A program made the position numbers and the translations under genes. The notes below the pieces were generated by a model. That model saw only the letters and a program-made list of their open reading frames with translations, was not told where the DNA came from and searched no databases. From assembly GCF_001314605.1 (NCBI RefSeq), contig NZ_LIHP01000001.1:186001-250000 (forward strand): a stretch of 64,000 nt of DNA. The letters run 5' to 3'. How positions within the stretch are numbered: position 1 is the stretch's first letter; every line of letters starts with the position of its first letter. Origin of the DNA: Marinobacter sp. HL-58 (lineage in GTDB: Bacteria > Pseudomonadota > Gammaproteobacteria > Pseudomonadales > Oleiphilaceae). This document shows, in pieces, positions 1 through 8,891 of this stretch.

Positions 1-398
1 TCCCCGAACACGGCCCGTTCAACCCTGGAAAGCTGCTCAGGGTTCACATGCTCAATGGTTTCCACCATGGTGGCCGCCTCATAGCCCCCCAGAGCCGGGT
101 TGCTCTCGGCATAGGAGCCCCGAATCAGCTGGATTCTGGCGGGTGTCTCGTCCAGGTAGCCTGCCAGGACGGATCGGGCCTGGCGCAGGGAAACGCCAGA
201 GTCTTCCAGCCCGGTAACCCTGTCGAACTGACTGTCTGCCAGCAGCCGGTACAGCAACGACCCGGAACCACAGCCCAGATCCAGCACCCGCCTGGCCCCT
301 GTCGACTTGATCGTTCTGAATACAAAATCCAGACGCTCCTCATGCAGAGAAGTCATCTGGGTCATTGTGTTTTCGGCAGACCCCCTGGGTTCGTACAT
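1..398 (-). CDS. Hen1-like SAM-dependent methyltransferase (3' end outside window)
   Basis: The frame starts at ATG 398 and runs off the left edge, giving 132 codons of the N-terminal part. SAM-binding motif I reads LDLGCGSGSLLYRL near residues 42-55. Further on, VETIEHVNPEQLSRVERAVFG contains the E-x-x-E-H arrangement that binds the metal in Hen1-type RNA 3'-terminal ribose 2'-O-methyltransferases. Bacterial Hen1 proteins usually carry a large N-terminal domain before this region; here the methyltransferase domain begins almost at the start codon. The ATG overlaps the antiporter stop as TGATG, with GGGAG just upstream, so translation is probably coupled. It could be another class I methyltransferase, because the C-terminal part is not visible. 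Confidence 0.75.
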   Translation of the reverse strand, partial: MYEPRGSAENTMTQMTSLHEERLDFVFRTIKSTGARRVLDLGCGSGSLLYRLLADSQFDRVTGLEDSGVSLRQARSVLAGYLDETPARIQLIRGSYAESNPALGGYEAATMVETIEHVNPEQLSRVERAVFG

Positions 399-1969
399 CA
401 GAGCACTCCCGCAGTTTGCGAAGGTACGGCGGGCTGCTGATCCCTGAGATGGCTTGCCAGTGCCACGCCTGTTTCGCTCATGGTGAGATAGGCTTCATCA
501 GCACCCGCTTCCCGGATCTTGCGGGCTTCGTCAGCGTACATGGTGTGCGCGACGATATAGCCGGTAAACCCCTTGCGGCGCAGCATCCGGGCGGCGATAA
601 CTTTACCTTCTATATCGTTCATGGCGAGGATAACGGCTTGCAGGTCGGGCATGTGCAGTCCCTGCCAGAAAGTATTGTCTTCGGCGTCGGCAAAAACCAC
701 GTTGCGGCCTTCCTCCTGATGCTTCCGTGTTTTTGCCGGGTCTGAATCCAGCCCTATCAGTTCAGGTTCGGATTCCCGCAGCCAGTCATAGGCCGCCGTG
801 CCGGTTCTTCCCATGCCCATGACCAGAACCCTGGTGCTTCCGAGAGATATCGGTTGTTCGTCCGGGTGATGGGTCTGGCTTTCAAATCGTACCAGGGAAC
901 CGGACCAACGTTCGTAAAGGGCGTGTGCATAGCGATTAAGCGGTGCGGAGATCACAAATGACAGGGACACCGTGATCGCCAGGGGAATCAGCCATTCCGG
1001 CAGGGCGATACTGGCGACAATCAGGCCGAACTCGCTGTAGTTGGTCAGCGACAGGGCACTGAGAAAACCACTTCGGGCACGGAGCCTGAACAGCAACAGC
1101 AGGAAGAAGAACAGCAGACCTTTCAACGGCAGAACGATCGCGGCGACCACCGCAAAAACCAGTGCCTGGTCGTCAGGCAGGCCACCAATACCAATCTGCA
1201 GGAAAAAACCCACGAGGAAGACTTCTTTCACGCTCCAGAGAGATTTTGCCAACTCCTGGGAGCGGGGATGACTGGCCAGCATGGCGCCAAACACCAGGGC
1301 GCCAAGCTCCGAACTGAGCCCGACTGCTTCGAAACCCAGCCCGCCAACAACCAGAGCCAATAACAATCCGAGCAGGACCAGCAATTCATCGTGGCCGCTG
1401 GCATCCAGCAGTTTGAATAACAAGGGCCTTAATAATGGCAGGCCAAACACGATTATCGCCCACTGGGATGGCGTCTGGCCGGCAGCCAGGCTCATCACCA
1501 CCAGTGCAATCAGGTCCTGCATGATCAATATGCCGATGGCGACGCGGCCATGAAATGCCCGCAGTTCCCGCTTGGTTTCCAGCACCTTGGCGGCCAGTAC
1601 CGTGCTGGAAAACGACAGCGCGATGGCCAGCAGGAATGCGGTCTGCCATTCCAGGTCCAGCAACAGATAGAGGCCGGGCGTGAAAACAACACAGGTAATA
1701 CCAAAATGCAGCAGGCTTCCGCCAATCACCTCGGGGCTGATAATGGAGCGGAGTTTCAGCTTCAGGCCGACGGTAAAAAGCAGTAACAGCACGCCGAGAT
1801 GGGCAATATGTTCCAGGACAGCGGTTGCCTCAACGGCGACGTTGGTTGCCGCCGCTAGCCCGCTCAGCAGGAATCCGGCGGCAAGGTAGCCTACCAGCGG
1901 AGGCAGGCCCACCAACTTGACCAGCAGGCCGAGGACAAAGGCAAAGGAAATCCAGATGGCTTCAGGCAT
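398..1969 (-). CDS. Kef-type monovalent cation:proton antiporter with C-terminal RCK/TrkA-N domain
   Basis: A 523-residue protein. About 375 hydrophobic residues form the Na+/H+ exchanger (CPA2) membrane domain. A soluble Rossmann domain follows: TRVLVMGMGRTGTAAYDWL binds the nucleotide, with an acidic strand end (LIGLDSD). The RCK domain is the single TrkA-N type with no TrkA-C part, as in YbaL/KefB-like proteins. Members exchange K+ or Na+ for H+ across the inner membrane and are gated by nucleotide or thiol ligands; the ion used here cannot be read from sequence. The downstream methyltransferase is translationally coupled to it. A 20-bp palindrome separates it from the upstream hydrolase gene. 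Confidence 0.9.
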   Translation of the reverse strand: MPEAIWISFAFVLGLLVKLVGLPPLVGYLAAGFLLSGLAAATNVAVEATAVLEHIAHLGVLLLLFTVGLKLKLRSIISPEVIGGSLLHFGITCVVFTPGLYLLLDLEWQTAFLLAIALSFSSTVLAAKVLETKRELRAFHGRVAIGILIMQDLIALVVMSLAAGQTPSQWAIIVFGLPLLRPLLFKLLDASGHDELLVLLGLLLALVVGGLGFEAVGLSSELGALVFGAMLASHPRSQELAKSLWSVKEVFLVGFFLQIGIGGLPDDQALVFAVVAAIVLPLKGLLFFFLLLLFRLRARSGFLSALSLTNYSEFGLIVASIALPEWLIPLAITVSLSFVISAPLNRYAHALYERWSGSLVRFESQTHHPDEQPISLGSTRVLVMGMGRTGTAAYDWLRESEPELIGLDSDPAKTRKHQEEGRNVVFADAEDNTFWQGLHMPDLQAVILAMNDIEGKVIAARMLRRKGFTGYIVAHTMYADEARKIREAGADEAYLTMSETGVALASHLRDQQPAVPSQTAGVL

Positions 1970-1995
1970 GGGTTACTTCACGGTTGAAAACAGGG

Positions 1996-2039
1996 CTAGT
2001 GTCCCGTCTGGCTAACGAATTAGCCAGACGGGACACTAG
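1996..2039. repeat. Perfect 20-bp inverted repeat with 4-nt loop
   Basis: Arms of 20 bp (GTCCCGTCTGGCTAA is the inner part of the left arm) are perfectly complementary around the loop CGAA. It lies between the hydrolase stop and the antiporter start, both on the minus strand. No run of T follows the stem on either strand, so it is not a textbook intrinsic terminator, although the RNA hairpin would be very stable. It may be a dispersed palindromic element or an mRNA-stabilising hairpin. Confidence 0.8.
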
Positions 2040-2046
2040 TGCAAGG

Positions 2047-2982
2047 CTACCTCGTTTCAGCCAGAAACTCACGGAACAGTTGTGCGGATTCTTCCGGTAC
2101 TTCCACCATTGGCGCATGGCCTACGTCATCCAGCAAGACCATGCGGGCGTCGGGAATGCGGTCAACAAAGATGTCGGCGTTGCGATAGTTGATCACCCGG
2201 TCTTCCTTGCCCCAGACAACCAGTACCGGAGCCCTGATACGGGTGATGGCATCGCGGAAATCCGGTTCGTATCCGGTGTCCCTTATGGCGGCGAAGATCA
2301 CTTCATTCACCTCACGGTTGGCGATGGCCTTTTCTTCCATCACGTCGTAGATGGGCCAGGGCACAAAGGGCTTTTTCTCCAGGGCAAAGTCAATCAGGCG
2401 CTTGAAATCACCCTCTTTGGAGGGAATCAGGGGATTGTCCCCTTCCATGACCAGGTCCACCAGTTCACTGTCGTATTCAAAGATGCCGGCAGGGTCGAAC
2501 AGCACAGCGGAACGGATCTGCTCCGGATGGGTGGCTGCGTAAAGAGCGGTAATGGCACCGCCCATGGAGTTACCCATCATATGGGCTTCATCAATATCCA
2601 GGTTGTCGAGGATTCTGGACAGATGCCTCACCTGATCCTCAAACCGGTACCCCAGGTCCAGTGACTTGCTGCTGTCGCCGTGGCCAGGCAGATCAATGGC
2701 GTAGATATTGAATTCGTCAGACAGTTCCCGCGCCAGCCGGGTCCAGTTGTCTTTATTGGCGCCAAAGCCGTGGATAAGCACGATGGTTTCGCCATCCACC
2801 GGGGTTTCGTTGCTCAGGTAGGCGATGGTCATGTCATCCACCTCCACCGTGGACGCTTCCAGACCGGCGCCGGAACGTTCCCAGCTGATGGCGTTGTCGT
2901 ACAGGGTATAACGGGAGCAGGCCCCGAGAAGCAGCGTGCAGATCAGCAGTGCAATCAGGGGGGCGGTGGTGCTGGGTCTCAT
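2047..2982 (-). CDS. Alpha/beta-fold hydrolase, lipoprotein
   Basis: The start is taken at ATG 2982, where AAGGAG sits nine bases upstream; an upstream in-frame ATG at 3012 has no such site. The N-terminus is a type II signal peptide ending in the lipobox LLGAC, so the protein should be lipid-anchored. Catalytic features of a serine hydrolase are present: oxyanion-hole motif HGFGANKDNW, nucleophile elbow GNSMGG, an aspartate in VWGKEDRV and the histidine in DVGHAP. The overall pattern resembles family V lipases of Moraxella and Psychrobacter. The substrate is probably a short or medium acyl ester, but this is inference. It is probably monocistronic, with a hairpin downstream. Confidence 0.88.
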   Translation of the reverse strand: MRPSTTAPLIALLICTLLLGACSRYTLYDNAISWERSGAGLEASTVEVDDMTIAYLSNETPVDGETIVLIHGFGANKDNWTRLARELSDEFNIYAIDLPGHGDSSKSLDLGYRFEDQVRHLSRILDNLDIDEAHMMGNSMGGAITALYAATHPEQIRSAVLFDPAGIFEYDSELVDLVMEGDNPLIPSKEGDFKRLIDFALEKKPFVPWPIYDVMEEKAIANREVNEVIFAAIRDTGYEPDFRDAITRIRAPVLVVWGKEDRVINYRNADIFVDRIPDARMVLLDDVGHAPMVEVPEESAQLFREFLAETR

Positions 2983-3044
2983 TCGGAGCGGCTCCTTGCG
3001 GCTGGGGTTCAAACGACCGTTTGCATGAGCGCTTACACTACCCC

Positions 3045-3072
3045 AAAAAAAGACCCGGTCAAGGACCGGGTC
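3045..3072 (-). terminator. Intrinsic terminator of the TonB receptor gene
   Basis: On the minus strand a 9-bp stem, GACCCGGTC pairing with GACCGGGTC around a 3-nt loop, is followed by seven T. It lies about 50 bp past the receptor stop codon, where a terminator is expected. Confidence 0.9.
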
Positions 3073-3124
3073 GAAGGATTACCGAGTTAACCCGTCGGAT
3101 GACGGGATTTGGCTAATCAAGACA

Positions 3125-5317
3125 TCAGAAGTCGACGCTGATGCCCACGGAGCCTGTGCGAGGCAGGTTGGGGCGGGCGCCGTCCGGGGAGCGAGCCACA
3201 ATCTTCTGGTTATCAAACACGTTGGCCACTTTGGCAAACACACGGGCATTGGAGGTCAGCGCGTAGCTGCCGGACAGGTCAACCATGGTCAATGATTCGG
3301 TTTCACTGAAGGTGTTGTCGCCGCCACGCTCGCAGGTGTTATCGATGCACATTTTTTCAACAAAACCGACGTTGACGTAGGCATCCCACTGATCGCCACC
3401 GCGCAGGCCGGCGCGCAGGTTGACGATATTCTCTGGCAGGTAGGCCAGATTATCGCCTTTGAGGGTGTCGCCATTGTCGCTGTCCTCGGTGACTTCGGCA
3501 TCGGTATAAGTCCAGTTGGCCTCTACCGGCGCAGTCAGACCGTTGGCGAGGGTGAACTCATGGCCGATCAGCGCCTCGATACCCTGGATGCGGGATTTGC
3601 CCTGGCTTTCGGTGCCGGTTTCTGCACCACTGTTACAGGGAGTGGCGATGCTGCAGTTCTGGATGGTGTTTTCATAATCGCTGTAGAAGCCGATCAGCTC
3701 AGCACGGGTTGCTCCCTGTGCAAATCGGGTACCGAACTCGTAATTGATAGAGGTTTCCGGGTCTTCGTTGCTGCTGCCGGCGCTGGCAGGAGCCATACCT
3801 TTGTGTACACCGCCGAGCAGAGTGAAGCCGTTGTTCAGGTCATAGGTGGCACCGACACCGGGCAGCAGTTCGCTGGTGCTGTTGCTTTCGGTTCCATCGA
3901 CGCTGGTGCGGCTTTCCTGCTCGTAGCTGACGCTGGAGGTTTCAATGTCCTCGTAACGCAGCAGGCCGGTGACCGTCAGCCGGTCGGTAACTGTTATCTG
4001 ATCGGCCACGAAGCCGCTCCAGGCTTCGGCGTCCTGCACCGAGTTGTTGCCGCCATTGATATCATCCCCTGAGGTGATGCCCTGGAAATCCAGGTTGGGG
4101 CGGCCATTGCGGATGACCTGATTGTAGGTCTCCACCGGCTGCAGTCGGTCCACCTCGTCCTCGTGGTAACGGATGCCGAATGTCAGGGCATGGTTCATGC
4201 CTGCCATATTCGTAGTCCAGTCGGCCTTGAAATCCAGGCCCTGGGAGACGTATTCCCGGTTGTTGTTCTTGATTTCAAGGCCGTCGTAGTCGCGCTCGCC
4301 TCTCAGTTGTTCCTGGGCTTCCACAGCGGCGGCGTCGTCACCATTGGCGGTATTTACCAGACCGCCCAGGCCGGCTACCTTGAACCAGTTACGCTCGAAC
4401 TCATTGCGATAAGCGGTGGTGGTCAGCGTGACATCGCGGTTCAGGTCCACCAGATGACGGGCCATGTAACCGGTGCGCTTGGTGTCCATGTTGTCCCGCT
4501 CGGAGGCAAAATATCGCTGATTGGGGTCGGCGTCGAAGTCCTCGTCGGTGAGTCCGAGGTAGGTTTCATTGCTCAGTTCTTCGCTGTAATCCACTTTCAG
4601 GTCGAGCTGATGGTAGATATCAGCAGCAGATGGGGAGTTAAGCCGCAGTTTGGCGACATAATCCTGCTTGTCGAAGCCGGTTTCCCGGTCGGAATCACGG
4701 ATATTCTTGTAGCCGTCGGTTTCGTGCTGATGGGTTTCCACCACAAAACCTATCTGTTCGCTACTGGCGCCGTACCAGGCGTGGGCACGTTTGCCGCCGT
4801 CTTCCGAAATCTCCGTAGTGACATTACCGGAAGCTTCCTGGGGAATAGGTGTAGAACGGAAGTTGATGGCGCCACCGACGGTTTGCGGTCCGTAACGCAA
4901 CAGGTCCGGGCCCTTGAGCACTTCCACGCCATTCATGCGCCCGAAGGTGGGGAAGTAATAGGCCGCGGGTGCGGAGTAGGGTGCCGGTGCCATCAGCACG
5001 CCATCTTCCATCAGCGTCACCTTGCTACTGCGGCCGCTGCCAGAGCCGCGGATGCCGATGTTCGGGCGCAGGCCGTAGCCGTCTTCTTCCTGGAAGTATA
5101 CGCCGGGCACCTGGCGGGCGACCTGGTGTACATCGGTGTACTTCATGGTTTCCAGGTCTTCATTGGACACCACGTGCGCAGAACCGGGCAGGGCGGATGC
5201 AGAGGCGTCGTCACCAATGATGACGAGCTCGTTCAGGCTCTGTTCCTGGGCCATGGCAGCAGCCGGGGCAGATATGACTGCAACGGCAAGCAGGTTTCGT
5301 GAAAATCGGGTTGGCAT
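3125..5317 (-). CDS. TonB-dependent outer-membrane receptor (iron/siderophore type)
   Basis: 730 residues. The signal peptide ends at AAAMAQ. A plug domain follows without the extra N-terminal signalling domain of FecA-type transducers: a TonB-box-like LNELVIIG, the plug segments QVARQVPGVYFQEEDGYG and NIGIRGSGSGRSSKV, then GVEVLKGPDLLRYGPQTVGG. The 22-strand barrel ends in the canonical terminal phenylalanine (GSVGISVDF). Such receptors import ferric chelates with energy from TonB-ExbBD. The ligand is unknown. AGGAG precedes the ATG. A Fur-like operator lies about 45 bp upstream, so iron starvation should induce it. No siderophore biosynthesis or ABC importer genes are adjacent. Confidence 0.92.
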   Translation of the reverse strand: MPTRFSRNLLAVAVISAPAAAMAQEQSLNELVIIGDDASASALPGSAHVVSNEDLETMKYTDVHQVARQVPGVYFQEEDGYGLRPNIGIRGSGSGRSSKVTLMEDGVLMAPAPYSAPAAYYFPTFGRMNGVEVLKGPDLLRYGPQTVGGAINFRSTPIPQEASGNVTTEISEDGGKRAHAWYGASSEQIGFVVETHQHETDGYKNIRDSDRETGFDKQDYVAKLRLNSPSAADIYHQLDLKVDYSEELSNETYLGLTDEDFDADPNQRYFASERDNMDTKRTGYMARHLVDLNRDVTLTTTAYRNEFERNWFKVAGLGGLVNTANGDDAAAVEAQEQLRGERDYDGLEIKNNNREYVSQGLDFKADWTTNMAGMNHALTFGIRYHEDEVDRLQPVETYNQVIRNGRPNLDFQGITSGDDINGGNNSVQDAEAWSGFVADQITVTDRLTVTGLLRYEDIETSSVSYEQESRTSVDGTESNSTSELLPGVGATYDLNNGFTLLGGVHKGMAPASAGSSNEDPETSINYEFGTRFAQGATRAELIGFYSDYENTIQNCSIATPCNSGAETGTESQGKSRIQGIEALIGHEFTLANGLTAPVEANWTYTDAEVTEDSDNGDTLKGDNLAYLPENIVNLRAGLRGGDQWDAYVNVGFVEKMCIDNTCERGGDNTFSETESLTMVDLSGSYALTSNARVFAKVANVFDNQKIVARSPDGARPNLPRTGSVGISVDF

Positions 5318-5361
5318 GTTGCGCTCCTGTTACAGCGAATTAACGTGAGGACGGCAACTAT

Positions 5362-5380
5362 ACAAATGATAACCATTAAC
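5362..5380. promoter_or_regulatory. Fur box upstream of the TonB receptor
   Basis: The core AAATGATAACCATTAAC matches the 19-bp Fur consensus (GATAATGATAATCATTATC) at 14 of 19 positions by my alignment. It sits in an AT-rich stretch 45-63 bp before the receptor ATG, which fits repression by iron-loaded Fur at the promoter. Confidence 0.8.
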
Positions 5381-5452
5381 AACAAGTAAAAATTATCAGT
5401 TAGATTAATATTATTAAATAGGATGGTTGGTTGGGCGTCATGTGGAAGCCAT

Positions 5453-5479
5453 AAAAAAGCCCGGCGGATGGCCGGGCTT
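5453..5479 (-). terminator. Intrinsic terminator after purD
   Basis: On the minus strand, AAGCCCGGC pairs with GCCGGGCTT around a 5-nt loop and is followed by a T run. It lies about 25 bp beyond the purD stop and insulates purD from the receptor promoter region. Confidence 0.92.
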
Positions 5480-5504
5480 CTGGTCGGACTTGCAAGGGAG
5501 GGGC

Positions 5505-6791
5505 TTAAGAGGTTTCCCGGGCAATGGCCCGGTGGGCAATATCCTTGCGGTAAAAAACACCCTGCCAGTGGATGCCGCTGGCAACTTCATAAGCCCGTTG
5601 CTGGGCTTCGGTGACCGTTTGCCCCAGCGCTGTGGCGCAGAGAACCCTGCCACCACTGGTAACCACCTGGTCTCCATTAAGCCGGGTGCCGGCATGGAAC
5701 ACCTTCTCGCCTTCGGATTCCGCCTCGGGAAGCCCTGAAATAACGTCTCCCTTGTTGTAGCTGCCCGGGTATCCGCCTGCCGCCAGAACAATCCCCACTG
5801 ACGCACGTTCGTCCCAGTCGGAGCTGCATTGGTCAAGTTTTCCGTCGATAGCCGCTTGGCAAAGCTCTACCAGGTCTGACTTCATGCGCAGCATGATGGG
5901 CTGGGTTTCCGGGTCGCCGAAGCGGCAGTTGAACTCGATTACCCTGGGCGCACCCTGGCCGTCGATCATCAGGCCGGCGTAGAGAAAGCCCTTGTAAGGG
6001 TGGCCTTCGGCAGCCATGCCGCGAACCGTCGGATAGATGACTTCGTTCATGATGCGCTCATGCACATCCGGGGTGACAACCGGTGCCGGGGAGTAAGCGC
6101 CCATGCCGCCGGTGTTGGGGCCGGTATCACCGTCGCCAACGCGCTTGTGATCCTGGGAAGTGGCCATGGGCAGCACGTGTTCGCCGTCCACCATGACAAT
6201 AAAGCTGGCCTCCTCGCCCTCCAGAAATTCCTCGATAACCACGCGGCTGCCTGCATCGCCAAAGGCGTTGCCGGCCAGCATGTCGCGAATGGCGTCTTCC
6301 GCTTCCGCCAGGGTCATGGCAACAATGACGCCCTTGCCCGCGGCGAGACCATCGGCTTTTACCACGATGGGCGCTCCCTGTTTGCGCACATAGTCCAGTG
6401 CTTCGTCGACATCGGTGAAATTGCCATACGCGGCAGTCGGGATCTTCTGACGCTCAAGGAAGTCCTTGGTGAAAGCCTTGGAGCCTTCCAGCTGCGCTGC
6501 ACCGGCACTGGGGCCGAATACCCGCAGGCCGCGTTCCTCGAACAGGTCCACAATGCCGGCCACCAGGGGTGCCTCGGGGCCGACAACGGTCAGGCCTACG
6601 TTGTTGGCGGCGGCAAAATCCGCCAGGCCCTTGAGGTCCATCGCATCAATGTTGATGTTCTCCAGGCCGGGTTCGCGGGCGGTGCCGGCATTGCCGGGAG
6701 CCACGAAGACCCGGTCCGCGTTCGGAGACTGGGCGGCTTTCCAGGCGAGGGCGTGTTCGCGGCCGCCGGAGCCTATCACTAGAATGTTCAT
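5505..6791 (-). CDS. purD: Phosphoribosylamine-glycine ligase (GARS)
   Basis: 428 residues starting MNILVIGSGGREHALAW, the diagnostic PurD N-terminus; an upstream in-frame start lacks conserved sequence. It catalyses the second step of purine synthesis, joining glycine to phosphoribosylamine with ATP. ATP-grasp features include VVKADGLAAGKGV and GEEASFIVMVDG, with NCRFGDPETQ near the metal site. It follows purH on the same strand, separated by a pair of inverted repeat elements, so the two purine genes probably form one unit (purH-purD as in enterobacteria). Confidence 0.97.
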   Translation of the reverse strand: MNILVIGSGGREHALAWKAAQSPNADRVFVAPGNAGTAREPGLENINIDAMDLKGLADFAAANNVGLTVVGPEAPLVAGIVDLFEERGLRVFGPSAGAAQLEGSKAFTKDFLERQKIPTAAYGNFTDVDEALDYVRKQGAPIVVKADGLAAGKGVIVAMTLAEAEDAIRDMLAGNAFGDAGSRVVIEEFLEGEEASFIVMVDGEHVLPMATSQDHKRVGDGDTGPNTGGMGAYSPAPVVTPDVHERIMNEVIYPTVRGMAAEGHPYKGFLYAGLMIDGQGAPRVIEFNCRFGDPETQPIMLRMKSDLVELCQAAIDGKLDQCSSDWDERASVGIVLAAGGYPGSYNKGDVISGLPEAESEGEKVFHAGTRLNGDQVVTSGGRVLCATALGQTVTEAQQRAYEVASGIHWQGVFYRKDIAHRAIARETS

Positions 6792-6806
6792 AGTCATTTT
6801 CCTGGT

Positions 6807-6892
6807 TGTCGGATTACGCCTTCGGCTAATCCGACCTACGGTCAAGTCTGAAGCAACATGTAGGTCGGATTAGCCGCAGGCGTAATCCGACA
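6807..6892. repeat. REP-like palindromic pair (cluster 1) between purH and purD
   Basis: Two 33-34 bp copies of a palindromic unit, TGTCGGATTACG...CTAATCCGACCTAC, lie head to head at 6807-6840 and 6860-6892, giving a BIME-like pair. Each copy is itself a hairpin with arms GTCGGATTA/TAATCCGAC. The same unit recurs at 48934-49073 and 52511-52643. Confidence 0.88.
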
Positions 6893-6907
6893 CGATACCC
6901 ACTCCCA

Positions 6908-8488
6908 TCAATGCCGGAAATGACGCATGCCGGTAAACACCATGGCGATGCCATGCTCGTTGGCGGCGTCGATCACTTCCTGGTCACGCATGGAGCCACC
7001 GGGCTGAATAACGGCGGTGATGCCGGCTTCGGCAGCGGCGTCGATGCCATCACGGAACGGGAAAAAGGCGTCCGATGCCATCACGGAGCCCTTCACTTCC
7101 AGGCCCTCGTCAGCGGCCTTGATACCGGCGATTTTTGCGCTGTATACCCGGCTCATCTGGCCAGCACCGACGCCGATGGTGCGTCCGGCCTTGGCGTAGA
7201 CAATGGCGTTGGATTTGACGTACTTGGCCACTTCCCAGGCAAACAGCAGGTCGTTCAGTTCCTGTTCGGAGGGCTGGCGGTCGGTCACCACCTTGACGTC
7301 TTCCATGGCGACCATGCCCAGGTCACGGTCCTGCACCAGCAGGCCGCCCGTGACACGCTTGTAGTCCAGGGCTTTTGCACGCTCGCCGTCAAACTCACCG
7401 CAGGCCAGCAGGCGCACGTTCTTCTTGGCGGCCACCAGTTCCACGGCTTCGGCAGCAATGGTCGGTGCGATGATCACTTCCACGAACTGGCGGTCGATAA
7501 TGGCTTTGGCGGTTACTGCGTCCAGCTCGCGGTTGAAGGCGATAATGCCCCCGAAAGCCGAGGTGGGGTCGGTGGCGAAGGCCAGGTCATAGGCCTGCCG
7601 TATATCCGTGCCAATGGCCACGCCGCAGGGGTTGGCGTGTTTGACGATAACACAGGCCGGATCGGCGAAGGGCTTCACACACTCCAGTGCGGCGTCGGTG
7701 TCGGCCACGTTGTTGTAGGACAGCTCCTTGCCCTGCAGCTGTTTGGCGGTGGCAATACAGGCTTCCCGGGGCTGGCGCTCGGTGTAAAAAGCTGCGCGCT
7801 GGTGCGGGTTTTCGCCATAGCGCATGTCCTGCACCTTCACAAACTGGGTATTGAAGGTGCGGGGGAAGTCGGCGTTGTCATTGTCGGCGGTGCGGCCACC
7901 CAGGTAGTTGGCGATAGCACCGTCATACCCAGCGGTGTGTTCGAACGCCTTCACAGCAAGGTCAAACCGGGTCTTGTGGGTGAGCTGGCCATCGGTGGCG
8001 TCCAGCTCTTTCAGCACCCGGCTGTAATCAGACGTGTTCACCACGATGGCAACGTCGTTGTGGTTCTTGGCTGCGGCGCGAACCATGGTGGGGCCGCCGA
8101 TATCAATGTTCTCGATAGCCGTCGCCAGGTCACAATCCGGTCTGGCCACGGTTTCCTCGAAGGGGTAGAGGTTAACAATCACCATGTCGATGGGCGCAAT
8201 GCCGTGTTCTGCCATCACGGCATCGTCGGTGCCCCGTCGTCCCAGAATGCCGCCATGAATTTTTGGATGCAGGGTTTTGACGCGGCCATCCATCATCTCG
8301 GGGAAGCCGGTGTGATCGCTCACCTCGGTGACGGGAACCTGGTTTTCCTTCAACAAACGGAAAGTGCCTCCGGTGGAAAGCAATTCTATGCCGCGATCTG
8401 CCAGTGCGCGGCCAAACTCAACGATACCGGTTTTATCTGACACGCTGATCAGCGCGCGACGGACGGGGGTGTTAGCCTGATTTGCCAT
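6908..8488 (-). CDS. purH: Bifunctional AICAR transformylase / IMP cyclohydrolase
   Basis: 526 residues, full length for PurH. The N-terminal MGS-like domain ([28 protein letters not shown]) is the IMP cyclohydrolase. The C-terminal transformylase domain holds [13 protein letters not shown], containing the catalytic Lys-His pair, and ends GMRHFRH. The enzyme performs the last two steps of IMP synthesis, using 10-formyl-tetrahydrofolate. It lies upstream of purD on the same strand. Confidence 0.97.
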   Translation of the reverse strand: MANQANTPVRRALISVSDKTGIVEFGRALADRGIELLSTGGTFRLLKENQVPVTEVSDHTGFPEMMDGRVKTLHPKIHGGILGRRGTDDAVMAEHGIAPIDMVIVNLYPFEETVARPDCDLATAIENIDIGGPTMVRAAAKNHNDVAIVVNTSDYSRVLKELDATDGQLTHKTRFDLAVKAFEHTAGYDGAIANYLGGRTADNDNADFPRTFNTQFVKVQDMRYGENPHQRAAFYTERQPREACIATAKQLQGKELSYNNVADTDAALECVKPFADPACVIVKHANPCGVAIGTDIRQAYDLAFATDPTSAFGGIIAFNRELDAVTAKAIIDRQFVEVIIAPTIAAEAVELVAAKKNVRLLACGEFDGERAKALDYKRVTGGLLVQDRDLGMVAMEDVKVVTDRQPSEQELNDLLFAWEVAKYVKSNAIVYAKAGRTIGVGAGQMSRVYSAKIAGIKAADEGLEVKGSVMASDAFFPFRDGIDAAAEAGITAVIQPGGSMRDQEVIDAANEHGIAMVFTGMRHFRH

Positions 8489-8573
8489 GGGTCACTTATT
8501 TCTGCTGGGTATGAACGAATGAAGGCCTCGCGAATGTTGTCCGGGAGGCCCTCGTTTCAATCGGGTAGCTGGA

Positions 8574-8891
8574 TTATAGCAGACCGTACTGTTTAAGTTT
8601 CTTGCGCAGGGTACCCCGGTTCAGTCCCAGCATGGTGGACGCCTTGGTCTGGTTGTTGCGGGTGTACTTCATTACCTGCTCCAGCAGCGGCGCCTCCACC
8701 TCTGAAAGCACCAGCTGGTACACCTCGGTTACCGGCGCACCATCAAGCTGGGCAAAATAATTTTTCAGGGCAACTTCCACGCTGTCGCGCAGGGTAACGG
8801 TGTTGCCGCTGCTGTTTACCGTCTGCAACTGATGGACATCATCGTTGGCGGGTTGGGTCAGATTGTCATTAGCCAAAGTCTCAGCGGTCAT
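8574..8891 (-). CDS. fis: DNA-binding protein Fis
   Basis: 105 residues. The C-terminal helix-turn-helix [29 protein letters not shown] region is almost the classic Fis sequence, and the N-terminal part carries the beta-hairpin region of the family. Fis is a nucleoid-associated dimer that bends DNA and activates stable-RNA promoters. The start overlaps the dusB stop by four bases, so it is co-translated with dusB, the arrangement conserved in gammaproteobacteria. Expression probably depends on the promoter ahead of dusB. Confidence 0.97.
   Translation of the reverse strand: MTAETLANDNLTQPANDDVHQLQTVNSSGNTVTLRDSVEVALKNYFAQLDGAPVTEVYQLVLSEVEAPLLEQVMKYTRNNQTKASTMLGLNRGTLRKKLKQYGLL

Noticed and set aside
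4163..5302. Long plus-strand open frame within the TonB receptor gene
   Set aside because: Antisense shadow of a complete receptor; no ribosome site or recognisable domain.
6911..8440. Long plus-strand open frame opposite purH
   Set aside because: Exact antisense of the conserved purH; low-complexity Gly/Val/His composition is typical of a shadow.
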